From: Lachnospiraceae bacterium
GTDB lineage: Bacteria > Bacillota > Clostridia > Lachnospirales > Lachnospiraceae
DNA: 64,000 nucleotides
Direction: 5' to 3'
Assembly (NCBI GenBank): GCA_015057005.1
Contig: SVFF01000004.1
Location: forward strand, 115,429 to 179,428
Under the pieces are notes generated by a model that was not told where the DNA came from, ran no database searches, and saw only the letters and a list, made by a program, of their open reading frames with translations. Below are positions 43,883 to 53,268 of this stretch, piece after piece. The translations under genes and the position numbers were made by a program. Within the stretch, counting starts at the first letter, position 1; each line of letters starts with the position of its first letter.

Positions 43883-46387
43883 TCAATCCACGGGAGCTGT
43901 CCAATAGCTCTGATTGTAGATATCGGTAAACAAATAAGTCAGATTCGCCATATCCTGATCCACATAGACATCACTGATCACCAACTCACCCTCAACTATC
44001 AGTTGCTCTCCCAGCATATAACTGTCCAGATACTCTCCGTCGTAACTGTAGTAATCGCAGATAAAATCAATGATATCACCGTTCTTTACCGTATCCATGG
44101 TCTTGGCCACAGTAGTGGTCTCACCATTTACGTATACGCTGCGCACGCCCACTACACTTCCATAGGGATTATCGTCCGTAAATTCTACTACCAGCTCCGC
44201 ACGTTCTCCGTTGTAAAGCACGGGGATGCGTCCGGTAATGCTGTAATGTTCGCCATCGTCCACGGTAGACTCGTGATAATATGCCACAGGCTGATCGCTT
44301 ACTGCCAACCAAGTAAATTCTGCAGGAGCCAGCAGATTGCCCTCCTCATCAAAACTATACACATTGTCCAGTCCCAGGTCGATATAGCCTTCACCGTCAT
44401 CCATGAACAGGTTGGCCTGCAGAGTCTGCACCAGCGCCCACTCTTCCTCAGGCAATACGATGGCCGGTCCATTCTCTGTATCGGTCCACTGCAGCAAGCT
44501 TCCGTCAAAAGAGTTCTCTGAAATGTAGGCCGTTAAATCTTCCTCGCTTAATGCTCTGCCGCTTAAGAAATCAATATTGTCCATATTTAAGCCGGAAATA
44601 TTGCTTACATTTCCTGCAAGGAAACTTCCAAGGATCTGACTCAGCATATCAGCGCTTCCGCCGGAGAAGCTTCCGCTCAGAGAAGGGATGGGAGATGCAG
44701 TACCTCCGCCGGCCGCCTGGCCGCTGACCTCCATGCTTGCAAACTCCTGAATACAGCGCATGTATTCCTCATCCATACCGATCTGCTCATAAGTATCTAC
44801 CGCTTTATCCACCATGGATGCCTTGCGGAAGGGGAAATAAATGGACACACCGTAGGAGTTGGTCATGTTGGAGGAAGTGCGATTGTACTTTACAGTGCCA
44901 AGCAGGGCTTCTGCCAAAGCCCGGCCTTCTTCCGTGTCCATATTTTTAGCCAGATGCACCAGGTCAATCTGGTCAATTTTATTGGAGGAACCAAACTCTC
45001 TGGTCCCGCTTCTGGCGTTTGAAACAGTCGCATATTCTTTGCTGCGGATCAGATCGCAGGTATCAGAGGAAAAGGCAGCCAGGGTATCAGGCACAGTAGC
45101 CTCGAACTCCGCCAGATCCACAATGGAAAGTGTCGTGGACTGTCCTGCACATTTCCGGGCACAAGTGTCTACAAAATCATCAATGATATTTTTGCCCACT
45201 TTCAAAGTGCTCATGGAAGAGTCTTTTGAGAGTTCTCTCAGCCAATCCGTATAGTACCATCCGATACCGGGCTCCGTCTCCTCGCTGGCAATCATATAAT
45301 CCGCATGCTCTGTCAGCATCAGCGCATTTTCCGCCGTCGCCATCAAGCAGGCATCAAAGCCCACAAAATCAAACTTTACATCTGCTTCTTCCAGCGCCCT
45401 GTCGATTGCCGCCAAGCTCATGGAGCCGGTGGAAGCAAATTTTTCATCATAACCATAACCGCTCACAGAACCACCGCCGTGATCCCAGAAGATCAGGGAA
45501 TTGCGGTTAGCAGGAAATTCTTTCGCACACCATTTGATAAAGGCAGCAAGCGTATCCTCATCCGTCATGGACACGCTTCCCAGATCCTTCTCCAGGCACA
45601 GCAGCCCATCGTCACGCACCTGCCAGATCTGGTTGGTACTGCTGCTGATCAGATTGTTCTGCCAGCGCTTACAGCCGCCGGTATATACCAGCAAATTCAC
45701 CTTGTCGGAAACCTTCGCGTCGATCATCTCCTGGAGATCGGAAGTGGCCATCTTGCTGCGGGACTCCAGATCGGTACCACACATATATACCATAATGGTG
45801 ACTTCATCCTTGCCGCCGCCTTTGATATCCGTATATTTATCGCGGGCACTGCGGTCCACAGAAGTATCCAAAACAGCGGTATTGCTTCCACCGTCCCAGC
45901 CGCTCGAAACATTTCCGCCCCCCAGATTGCCGTAGATAGAGCTCATATTTCCGAAAAGATCACTCAAATCTCCATATCCGCTGCTTTGACTGCCCGAACC
46001 GGCACTCTGGCTGCCGTAACCGGAATTGGAACTCTGGGGATACTCGGTCGTAGTGCCGCCCAGCAAAAGACTTCCAAGACCATCACTGCTAAGCAGGCTG
46101 CCGATTCCGCCGCCACCGCCCAGGAGCACCACCAATGCTATAATGATCAGTTTTAACATGCCGCCGGAACCGCCGCTGCGGACTCCTCTGACACCCCTTG
46201 GTCTGCCCAAACTGCTGCCGGTTCCGCCCAAGTCACCTCCGCCAAGGCCACTGCTGCTTCCGGGACGTCCTGCATAACCTCCGGATGATCCCACCGGCCC
46301 TGTTCCGAGGCCTGCACCTCTGCGCTTTACTGATTTACCCTGGCCGGTCACATTTCGCTGACGGCCACGGGGTCTGTTCTGTGCCAT
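43883..46387 (-). CDS. Clostripain-type cysteine protease (peptidase C11), membrane-anchored
   Basis: Caspase-fold protease cleaving after arginine/lysine. 834 residues: an arginine-, glycine- and serine-rich N-terminus (1-75), one transmembrane helix (about 77-97), a long Gly/Ser-rich linker to about 165, then the C11 domain starting EVTIMVYMCGTDLE. Catalytic dyad visible: H303 in WDHGGG and C347 in FDACLM. A further 300-residue C-terminal beta-rich region is of unknown role. AGGAGG is six bases before ATG 46387. It is the last gene of the apparent envelope operon (32-bp gap). The N-terminus is inside and the protease outside, if the helix is the anchor. Confidence 0.92.
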   Translation of the reverse strand: MAQNRPRGRQRNVTGQGKSVKRRGAGLGTGPVGSSGGYAGRPGSSSGLGGGDLGGTGSSLGRPRGVRGVRSGGSGGMLKLIIIALVVLLGGGGGIGSLLSSDGLGSLLLGGTTTEYPQSSNSGYGSQSAGSGSQSSGYGDLSDLFGNMSSIYGNLGGGNVSSGWDGGSNTAVLDTSVDRSARDKYTDIKGGGKDEVTIMVYMCGTDLESRSKMATSDLQEMIDAKVSDKVNLLVYTGGCKRWQNNLISSSTNQIWQVRDDGLLCLEKDLGSVSMTDEDTLAAFIKWCAKEFPANRNSLIFWDHGGGSVSGYGYDEKFASTGSMSLAAIDRALEEADVKFDFVGFDACLMATAENALMLTEHADYMIASEETEPGIGWYYTDWLRELSKDSSMSTLKVGKNIIDDFVDTCARKCAGQSTTLSIVDLAEFEATVPDTLAAFSSDTCDLIRSKEYATVSNARSGTREFGSSNKIDQIDLVHLAKNMDTEEGRALAEALLGTVKYNRTSSNMTNSYGVSIYFPFRKASMVDKAVDTYEQIGMDEEYMRCIQEFASMEVSGQAAGGGTASPIPSLSGSFSGGSADMLSQILGSFLAGNVSNISGLNMDNIDFLSGRALSEEDLTAYISENSFDGSLLQWTDTENGPAIVLPEEEWALVQTLQANLFMDDGEGYIDLGLDNVYSFDEEGNLLAPAEFTWLAVSDQPVAYYHESTVDDGEHYSITGRIPVLYNGERAELVVEFTDDNPYGSVVGVRSVYVNGETTTVAKTMDTVKNGDIIDFICDYYSYDGEYLDSYMLGEQLIVEGELVISDVYVDQDMANLTYLFTDIYNQSYWTAPVD

Positions 46388-46419
46388 ATTTTTCCTCCTA
46401 TAGTGCATTCAAACTCTCT

Positions 46420-47124
46420 TTATAAGTGATACTGGCTCATTAATTCCAACATGCGGCAGCAGCCTTTTCCGTAAAAGACCGCAAAAATCAACCAACTGAT
46501 TATTTTGGTAGATAGCATGCTATTCTTCGCCAAGATATTCTCCCACCAATCATAGGCTGGCAATAACAACAGATAAAATGCACTGTGCAGCAGAATACCG
46601 GCTAACTCCGGCAGGAAAAGCATTCCCACTACCCCGACAGCCTGTACTGCAAGAAAAACCACATGCCACTTTTTTATCCGGAAACCTTTTTCTTTATAAA
46701 GCCAGCACAATATAAATAACGCCGGTGCAGTCTCCCGCAGGAAATTGGACAGATTTGCAAGTCCCATCTCCCAATCGAACTTCCATACTAACAGACTGTG
46801 TCCGTCAAACAAATGAACCAGCATCGCCAGACTCAATATCGGCATAAAAGCAAAATAACCGACGCACAGTCTGAAAAAAGATTGCACGCTATGGTGCTTC
46901 AGCAATACGAAAGGCAATCCCAATGCAAGCAATAACAATACCATGCCACATACTACCACCAACACATCAAAAGGAAGCCTCTCTGACTGTCCCGCTTGCA
47001 TAGCCAAATACAAACCCACGCCTTGTGCACGTTCTACATCCAGCATAGTCACCAGCGCCAACAACATCATCGCTGCAATAAGGGTCACTACTACAGTATT
47101 CCATCGTAATAATCGCTTTTTCAA
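46420..47124 (-). CDS. Polytopic membrane protein, unknown
   Basis: 234 residues with about six hydrophobic segments; no family recognised. The N-terminal half has a loop near LYLAMQAGQSERLPFD, and a WKFDWEMGLANLSNFLRE segment lies between helices three and four. Start is TTG at 47124, supported by AAAGGGGG seven bases upstream. It follows the 47140-48261 gene by 15 bp. Size and topology are compatible with a partner subunit of the neighbouring large membrane protein, but this is only context. Confidence 0.65.
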   Translation of the reverse strand: MKKRLLRWNTVVVTLIAAMMLLALVTMLDVERAQGVGLYLAMQAGQSERLPFDVLVVVCGMVLLLLALGLPFVLLKHHSVQSFFRLCVGYFAFMPILSLAMLVHLFDGHSLLVWKFDWEMGLANLSNFLRETAPALFILCWLYKEKGFRIKKWHVVFLAVQAVGVVGMLFLPELAGILLHSAFYLLLLPAYDWWENILAKNSMLSTKIISWLIFAVFYGKGCCRMLELMSQYHL

Positions 47125-47139
47125 CAGTCTGCCCCCTTT

Positions 47140-48261
47140 CTACAATTCCAGCGGAAGACGCAGTTCCATTGTCAACACATACAGCCCAAATGCAAACATC
47201 CATATGTAAAAAACGAATGCATATTTCCTGTAACCGGCATCAGCCTGAATCATACCCTCAATAAAAGATAAAATCAACACAATACCTAACGCCATGATTC
47301 CAAAGGTAGCACGTTCAGGAAATGTAGGTGACAGAATCATTGCGCCAAAGGCCAACACAGCCATTATCAACAGCATGATCTGAAAAGGATGCAGACGCTT
47401 CTCTAACTTCAAATACAGTCCTAAAAAGATCAACAAGAACAATACCGTAGGAAACAGTACCTCCGTTCCGGCACTGAGCATCGTAAGACATCTTTCATAT
47501 ATTATTTTCCACAAAGGCGCCTCTTCCACAAAGGCACTTCGCACAAAATTACCCGGAGCTGCCACTACCAATATACTGCCGCAAATGGAACTGATACTTC
47601 CCAGCCACATCCAAATGGGGACTTTTCTTTTCAACATCCCGGCAAAATATCCAATTACGATCAGACTCAGACAAAAGCTGGCCGGTCCCATATTCTCATT
47701 GCTCCAGCCGCTGATCAGACCCAACGGAACGATCCAAAAACATACCCCTTTCAAAGACTTTGCTTCCGGATCCTTCACCTGTCGCATGTAGATCAATACA
47801 AACAATAGGATCCACCCGGTGGAGTACAGATAATTGGCTGACCCGGACTGCCAGAACATGCTCAGTTTTACATCTCCGTTTAAACTGATCAGTAAGATAA
47901 ACGCAGTACAGAAACTCCTCCAATTTTTTGCCCCCGCCAAAACACAGAGCAACCGGCACAATGCAATGGTCATCGCTATATTTAAAATATCGGCAAACAG
48001 TTCTCCCCCCATCAGGGTAAACTGCAGCAAACCGTGGGTAATACTTCTGCCGCCCCAGTTCATGTAGTGCCACACCTGACTCTGAATCACATCCCACGCC
48101 GTTGCCAAAGGCTCTCCTGTGGCCAGGTTCGTAGCGTACCAAAAGTCATCCATCATGAAAACTACTTTTCGGTGGAGCATAAATTCCAATACGGCAAACA
48201 ACAAAGTAGTCGCCAACATGATATAAACACACAGGCGGTGTCTTTTCACATTTTCCCTCAT
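47140..48261 (-). CDS. DUF6056-like polytopic membrane protein (GT-C-like topology)
   Basis: 373 residues, about ten hydrophobic segments. The first extracytoplasmic loop has the pattern MDDFWYATNL with a following NWGGRSITHGLLQF, the kind of acidic-aromatic loop found in GT-C glycosyltransferase-like and DUF6056 proteins. Function in the family is unproven. GAGAGG precedes the ATG. It is in the middle of the acylation operon and could add sugars to, or flip, the polymer that MBOAT and the DHHW protein modify; that is inference. Confidence 0.65.
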   Translation of the reverse strand: MRENVKRHRLCVYIMLATTLLFAVLEFMLHRKVVFMMDDFWYATNLATGEPLATAWDVIQSQVWHYMNWGGRSITHGLLQFTLMGGELFADILNIAMTIALCRLLCVLAGAKNWRSFCTAFILLISLNGDVKLSMFWQSGSANYLYSTGWILLFVLIYMRQVKDPEAKSLKGVCFWIVPLGLISGWSNENMGPASFCLSLIVIGYFAGMLKRKVPIWMWLGSISSICGSILVVAAPGNFVRSAFVEEAPLWKIIYERCLTMLSAGTEVLFPTVLFLLIFLGLYLKLEKRLHPFQIMLLIMAVLAFGAMILSPTFPERATFGIMALGIVLILSFIEGMIQADAGYRKYAFVFYIWMFAFGLYVLTMELRLPLEL

Positions 48262-48311
48262 AGTTTTATCCTCTCCTCATCCATCAAGCATCCCCGGATG
48301 ATCACAGCATC

Positions 48312-49454
48312 TTAAAACGCCGTCTCATTATTGATCACGCCCGTACTGTGTATAAACAGCACATCCTGATCATCAAACTCCACAAAATTGCCGATCATCA
48401 CTTCGTTTAAATACCGCGCATCCAAAATCGTGATCTTGGCATATCCCTCTACCAATAGGGGCGCCAGGCTGCTGCCGAAAGAATCCCGGAAGATTACCAG
48501 TTCTTTCTCCGTGGAAGCATTAGGATTGTCAATGGTGATCACCGACAGAGAACCGGACAAGAACATTTCATAGGGATCCCTGCCTGCAGCCTTACCTGCA
48601 TCATACATGGAGATCTCTTTGCTGGTTTCATGATTGATGATGGTACACTCTGCAAAATCTTCATGCTCCAGATAGGTAATGCTGTCAGGTTCAATAGGCA
48701 GCGCCAACTGACCATAATAAACACCATAAAAAGGCGTATCCGGCGTCACAGCCTCATATTCGGCCTCTAGCTTCACTCCCATGGCGTCACCCAAGACTTT
48801 AGCCACATCCACAATACACTCCTGCCTCCAGTGGGTATCTGTATAGTAAAAATCCTCCACAGAAAGCAGTCCGGTAATATCAATGTATGCCATATCAGGA
48901 AGATTTTCCTGCAAATATGCGAACATCTTCTCATAGTCATAGGCCGGATAACCGTTCTCCTCTGCCAGGAAAAAATTCTTGTCAGGAATCACTGCGTGAT
49001 AGACCTTCACGTCTGTCCCTGCCATATATTTATCATATATGGACCGGAATTTTTTCACAGCCTTGCTCAAAGCTTTTTCTGACAAGGGATAATCCAGCTT
49101 GCTCACATAACCGTCCGCAATGTATACATCATTGTTATCAGACTGTCCAAACAGGTATAAGTGAGTCATAGCCTTAATACTCCGAAAGGTATCCCGAAGG
49201 GGAAATTGATCCAAAGTATATTCCTCAAACTGCTGCATGAACCGGCCACTGAGGATCCCGTCCCATGAAATCCCGGGGAACTGGTCCAACACTCTTCTTT
49301 CCGTTGCAGAAAACTCATCGGCAGGTTTCAGCCACGCTGCAACGGACAAGCTGAAGAACAACAGCGCCACAACGCAGACATAAATTACATTTTTCTTTTT
49401 TTCATTCTTATTTTCTATTTTATTCTCTATCTTATTTTCTTTTCTGTTTTTCAT
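48312..49454 (-). CDS. DHHW/AlgX-like SGNH-fold protein, extracytoplasmic
   Basis: Extracytoplasmic partner of an MBOAT acyltransferase; family members transfer the acyl group to the polymer outside the membrane. One N-terminal transmembrane segment follows a lysine/asparagine-rich stretch with repeats of the IENK type. The SGNH-like catalytic elements are TDTHWRQE (DxxH-type) and FRDSFGSS (serine in a GDS-like block). Start set at ATG 49454, with GGAG six bases upstream; an ATG four codons earlier is in frame but poorly supported. Length about 380 residues. It follows the MBOAT gene by 52 bp. Confidence 0.88.
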   Translation of the reverse strand: MKNRKENKIENKIENKNEKKKNVIYVCVVALLFFSLSVAAWLKPADEFSATERRVLDQFPGISWDGILSGRFMQQFEEYTLDQFPLRDTFRSIKAMTHLYLFGQSDNNDVYIADGYVSKLDYPLSEKALSKAVKKFRSIYDKYMAGTDVKVYHAVIPDKNFFLAEENGYPAYDYEKMFAYLQENLPDMAYIDITGLLSVEDFYYTDTHWRQECIVDVAKVLGDAMGVKLEAEYEAVTPDTPFYGVYYGQLALPIEPDSITYLEHEDFAECTIINHETSKEISMYDAGKAAGRDPYEMFLSGSLSVITIDNPNASTEKELVIFRDSFGSSLAPLLVEGYAKITILDARYLNEVMIGNFVEFDDQDVLFIHSTGVINNETAF

Positions 49455-49506
49455 CTTAATCTCCATTCTGCCGTGTAATTGAAAGCTGTCCCGCTACATT
49501 ACTACA

Positions 49507-50907
49507 CTAAAACCTAAAGTACAAGAATGGATTAAAAGATCCATCTACCAGATAACCGGTGGCAACTACTAAAATCGCCATCATAACAACAGGTTCCAGC
49601 ACCGCTATCACCTTTTGAACACCCGGACGCTGAGTCGCTTTCGATACCAACATCTTGGGAAGGGGCGTTGAGCCTACGATCGCTATGATAAACATCACCA
49701 AATAACTGTTCACATAATACCCTGTCACTTCTGTCATAAAGGGTACACTGCCCACGCCCAGCATGGAACCTACTACAGAAAGCGCATCGCCCAGACCTGC
49801 CGAATCAAAGAGCACAAAGCTGAAGGTCACCAGGACCAGAATATATACATGACCGAGCACTTTCGTCTTCTCCAGCCACTTTAGCAGGAACGTCTTTTCT
49901 ATGATCAGCAGGATTCCGAAATACAGTCCCCACACGATAAACGTCCACTCCGCGCCATGCCAAAAGCCGGTCAGCATCCAGACAAGAAAAACATTCAGCA
50001 AATGCCTGGGACGGGAACAACGGCTCCCCCCCAAAGGAATATACACATAATCCCTGAACCAGGTTCCCAGCGACATGTGCCATCTGCGCCAAAATTCCGT
50101 GGCACTCTTGGAGATAAAGGGATAATTAAAGTTCTCAATAAATTTAAATCCGAGCACACTCCCCAGACCGATGGCCATATCGCTGTAGCCTGAAAAGTCA
50201 AAATAAATCTGCAGAGACACTGCAATAGCGTACATCCAATAGAAAACGACCGACTTTTCATTGGCAGCTCTGAATGCAGCACAAAATTCACCCAGCACAT
50301 TGGCGATCAGAATCTTCTTGCCCAAACCCAAGGCAAATCTGCGGATGCCATAAGCTATTTTGTCAAAAGTAATGCTTCTGTGCTTTAGCTGCTTCTCCAC
50401 GTCGGAATATCGCACGATGGGACCGGCGATCAGCTGGGGGAACATGGTGATATAAGTAGCCAGGGAAATCAAGTTCTTCTGGGCCGCCACCTTTCCCCAA
50501 TACACATCGATAATGTAGCTTACCAGCTGGAAAGTATAAAAGCTGATGCCTATGGGAAGCGCCACCTTTAACAGCGGCAGGGAAATACCGGTCGCCGCAC
50601 TGAAATTGGTCAGGAAGAAATTGGCATACTTAAAATATCCCAACAATCCCAGACTGATGATTACCGAGCTGATCATGCACACTTTAGCCCAGGAGGTATC
50701 ACGGAATTTTTCGATTAAAATACCAAATACATATCCCAGGCCAATGGTGGCTGCCATCAGAAACACATAGATTGGTTCTCCCCACCCATAAAAAACAAGG
50801 CTTGCCAAAAGCAAGACCATGTTTTTTACTGATCCGGGGACCAGATAATATGCAATTAATACCACCGGTAAGAAATAATACAAAAACGGTATACTTGAAA
50901 ATAGCAT
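49507..50907 (-). CDS. MBOAT-family membrane O-acyltransferase (AlgI/DltB-like)
   Basis: Moves an acyl, usually acetyl, group across the membrane to a polysaccharide or teichoic acid. 466 residues with about eleven hydrophobic segments; diagnostic RRWHMSLGTWFRDYVYIPLGG-type block (quoted in part) around residue 290 and the catalytic histidine in GFWHGAEWTFIVWG. The N-terminal PFLYYFLPVVLIAYYLVP start is typical AlgI. Ribosome site is weak (AAAGAG). Together with the downstream DHHW protein this forms a standard two-component acyl-transfer system; the polymer is unknown. Confidence 0.93.
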   Translation of the reverse strand: MLFSSIPFLYYFLPVVLIAYYLVPGSVKNMVLLLASLVFYGWGEPIYVFLMAATIGLGYVFGILIEKFRDTSWAKVCMISSVIISLGLLGYFKYANFFLTNFSAATGISLPLLKVALPIGISFYTFQLVSYIIDVYWGKVAAQKNLISLATYITMFPQLIAGPIVRYSDVEKQLKHRSITFDKIAYGIRRFALGLGKKILIANVLGEFCAAFRAANEKSVVFYWMYAIAVSLQIYFDFSGYSDMAIGLGSVLGFKFIENFNYPFISKSATEFWRRWHMSLGTWFRDYVYIPLGGSRCSRPRHLLNVFLVWMLTGFWHGAEWTFIVWGLYFGILLIIEKTFLLKWLEKTKVLGHVYILVLVTFSFVLFDSAGLGDALSVVGSMLGVGSVPFMTEVTGYYVNSYLVMFIIAIVGSTPLPKMLVSKATQRPGVQKVIAVLEPVVMMAILVVATGYLVDGSFNPFLYFRF

Positions 50908-50967
50908 ACAAATTCTCTTTCTTTCAAACTGTAATTGTCAATACCAACGCGGATCACTTAAAAGCAA

Positions 50968-51585
50968 TTACTCTGCCAGGTTCTCCTGTACGGAAACTAC
51001 TGCCGCATCACCGTAAACGGTTGTGATAGCTGTCTCGAATGCATCGATAACCATGCCGTTACCAAAAGCAGAAACAACATAATCTTCACCAACAGTCACA
51101 ATGATCAGCTTCTCAGGGAAACCGCACATCCACTGGTTGTTCAGGGTTGCATCCTTGATACCGGAAACAACAGTCTCAACATTTGCTGCGTCTGTCACAT
51201 GGTAAGCAGCACTTGTAAAGTTGTTGGCCATCATCATGTTCATCATGGCAGCCACATCATCGGTCATGTCAATCGCCTCTGCAGGGATGCAGAAAGAATA
51301 AATAAGCATGTCCTTTGCGCCTTCTGCGGTCACGTCAAACTTAGCAGGAGCATCCATCACCATAGACTCACCATAACCGCCGCCGATGGGGAACTGAATA
51401 TCCTGAGAAGCAGATGCCTTGTATTCGTCCCAGGTCTTGGTAAGGATCTCGTTTGCGTCTGCAATTTCAACTTTTACTGTTTCATTCTCGGTGGTTCCCT
51501 TATTTTCTCCGTTTTCTGCATTGCCGCAAGCTACGCATGCGAAAGTCATCGCTGTTGCAAGTAATAATACTAATAATTTTTTCAT
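50968..51585 (-). CDS. Small lipoprotein, possibly DUF4358-like
   Basis: 205 residues. Signal sequence with lipobox ACVAC. The mature part is a single alpha/beta domain; a segment near SAAYHVTDAANVETVVSGIK resembles the repetitive motif of DUF4358 lipoproteins that often sit beside MBOAT genes, so a role as accessory of the acylation system is plausible, but I am not certain of the family. It contains a run of methionines (MMNMMMANN). It leads the operon, with promoter TTGATG-17-TATAAT at 51626-51654 and AAAGGAG before the ATG. Confidence 0.7.
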   Translation of the reverse strand: MKKLLVLLLATAMTFACVACGNAENGENKGTTENETVKVEIADANEILTKTWDEYKASASQDIQFPIGGGYGESMVMDAPAKFDVTAEGAKDMLIYSFCIPAEAIDMTDDVAAMMNMMMANNFTSAAYHVTDAANVETVVSGIKDATLNNQWMCGFPEKLIIVTVGEDYVVSAFGNGMVIDAFETAITTVYGDAAVVSVQENLAE

Positions 51586-51625
51586 TTAAAATCTCCTTTG
51601 CATTACATTAATTGTATCAAGTAAT

Positions 51626-51654
51626 ATTATAAACAATAATCCGCAATACATCAA
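51626..51654 (-). promoter_or_regulatory. Promoter of the envelope acylation operon
   Basis: On the minus strand TTGATG (51649-51654), exactly 17 bp, TATAAT (51626-51631). It lies about 40 bp before the lipoprotein start and is the only good promoter seen before the six genes down to 43883. Confidence 0.75.
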
Positions 51655-51727
51655 TATTATTCCCGCTTTTTATATATTTATAATATTTTCAATCAGTCAT
51701 GCCGCGAACAGCAAATTCGCGCAACAA

Positions 51728-51763
51728 AAGAAGCACCGCAGATGAATCTCCGCGGCACTTCTT
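51728..51763 (-). terminator. Terminator after the cstA remnant
   Basis: AGAAGCACCGC pairs with GCGGCACTTCT across a short loop; the minus-strand product ends in TTTTGTT. It stops transcription between cstA and the acylation operon. Confidence 0.75.
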
Positions 51764-51811
51764 TATAATAATCTTACATTCAGTTAGCTAAATGAATAAC
51801 GGGCAAACCCA

Positions 51812-53122
51812 TTATTTTGCACGCTTCTTGCCGTACCAAAGGATAACAGCCAGGTAAGCTGCGCAGAATACTGCACCGATTACATAAGCAACGCCCCAAG
51901 GAAGACCGAAACCGATCTTAGCGTTTGCAAGATAGGTCATGGTAACGAATGCGTAGAAACCACCGGGGATCAGAGGCATCCATACAAACTTAGCCTTCTT
52001 GTTCTCGAACATCCAAACAGCGATTGCCATGAATGCGAACAGGGACAGAGTCTGATTGGACCATGCAAAGTATCTCCACAGAATGTTGAAGCCGTTAGCG
52101 TTCATCTTAGCGAATACCAGGATTCCTGCAACGATAGCGAAGATCACTGCAGACAGGCCTAAACGCTTGCTGTTGGTGCTCTGGTCGATCTTGAAGGACT
52201 CAGCAATAGTAAGTCTCAGACCACGAAGAGCAGTATCACCGGAAGTGATAGGCAGAATGATGATACCAAGCAGAGCAACGATACCACCGATAGGTCCTAA
52301 CAGATCCTTACATACAGCACCTACAGTACCGGTAGCACCGGAAGCCAGAGCTTCACGCATACCAAGGTTGTAAACGCCCATTGCCGCTGCAGCCCAAACC
52401 ATAGCGATGAAGCCTTCCAGGATCATCATGTTGTAGAATGTCATACGACCCTGCTTCTCACTCTTCATGGTACGAGAGATGATGGAAGTCTGGGTGGAAT
52501 GGAAACCGGAAAGGATACCACATGCAACAGTAATGAAGAAGGTAGGGATGAAACGCTGTGCAGTGAAGTAATCACCGTAGCTGAATGCTACAGCTGCACC
52601 GTCTTTCATAACGAAAGCGGCCATGAAAGGGGTATACCAATCATCCCAAAGGTTAACCAAGGGATAACCCTTAATGAACAGACCGATAAATACGCCAACA
52701 GCGGAGAAGAGCAGGATTCCACCGAAGATAGGGTAGATGCGGCCGATGATCTTGTCGATGGGGAATACAGTTGCAATCAGATAATAAGCAAAAATAGCAC
52801 CGTAAATAACCCAAGTGGAAACGGAAGTAGCCTTGCCGTCAAAACCGAATACCTGAGTAGCAGCGATGTCACCGGGTGTGTAAATAAACACAGCACCTAC
52901 CAGTAACAGCAGCAGGCATACAAATACGTTGTATACTGCGAAAACTTTCTTGTTGCTGTAGCGACGGATCATCTCAGGCATCTGAGTACCGCCGTCACGC
53001 AGACAGATCATACCGGAGAAATAGTCGTGCATAGCACCACCGATAATGTTTCCGATAGGAATGGTGATAAAAGCGATGGGTCCAAAGAGGATACCCTGGA
53101 TAGGTCCAAAGGTTTGTACAAA
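51812..53122 (-). pseudogene. 5'-truncated CstA-family peptide/pyruvate transporter
   Basis: CstA proteins are membrane carriers for peptides or pyruvate induced on carbon limitation. 406 residues remain from ATG 53032, and homology-like sequence (GPIQGILFGPIAFITIPIG) continues upstream in the same frame for 30 codons before a TAA at 53123-53125, with no start codon in that stretch. The expected first 60-80 residues (first helices and the GHHFASIAG-type motif) are absent. The remaining helices, the SGFHSTQTS block and the C-terminus look intact. Either a 5' deletion, or the gene starts at the internal ATG and gives a defective carrier. Confidence 0.75.
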
Positions 53123-53164
53123 TTACCACAAACAGAAAAGTTTATAAATTCTTTATAAAGTTTC

Positions 53165-53230
53165 TTAATACCATCTTTATCCCTTGTTAATGCCATCTTA
53201 ACACAGTCTTAACGCCGCATTAACGCCCTA
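53165..53230. repeat. Six 11-bp repeats upstream of truncated cstA
   Basis: TTAA recurs at 53165, 53187, 53198, 53209 and 53220 on the plus strand, with a degenerate TTTA at 53176, so the period is exactly 11 bp. Units read like TTAATGCCATC, TTAACACAGTC, TTAACGCCGCA. The TTAAC-N6 pattern at one-helical-turn spacing resembles OmpR/PhoP-type direct repeat boxes (TTAACA-N5-TTAACA in Bacillus). Located between the aldo/keto reductase stop and the cstA remnant. Confidence 0.5.
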
Positions 53231-53268
53231 TGGTATACATCTTCTCTTACCATTCCGGGGACCAAATA

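Noticed and set aside
45305..46156. 283-codon frame antisense to the clostripain gene
   Set aside because: Shadow of the Gly/Ser-rich coding sequence; no motifs.
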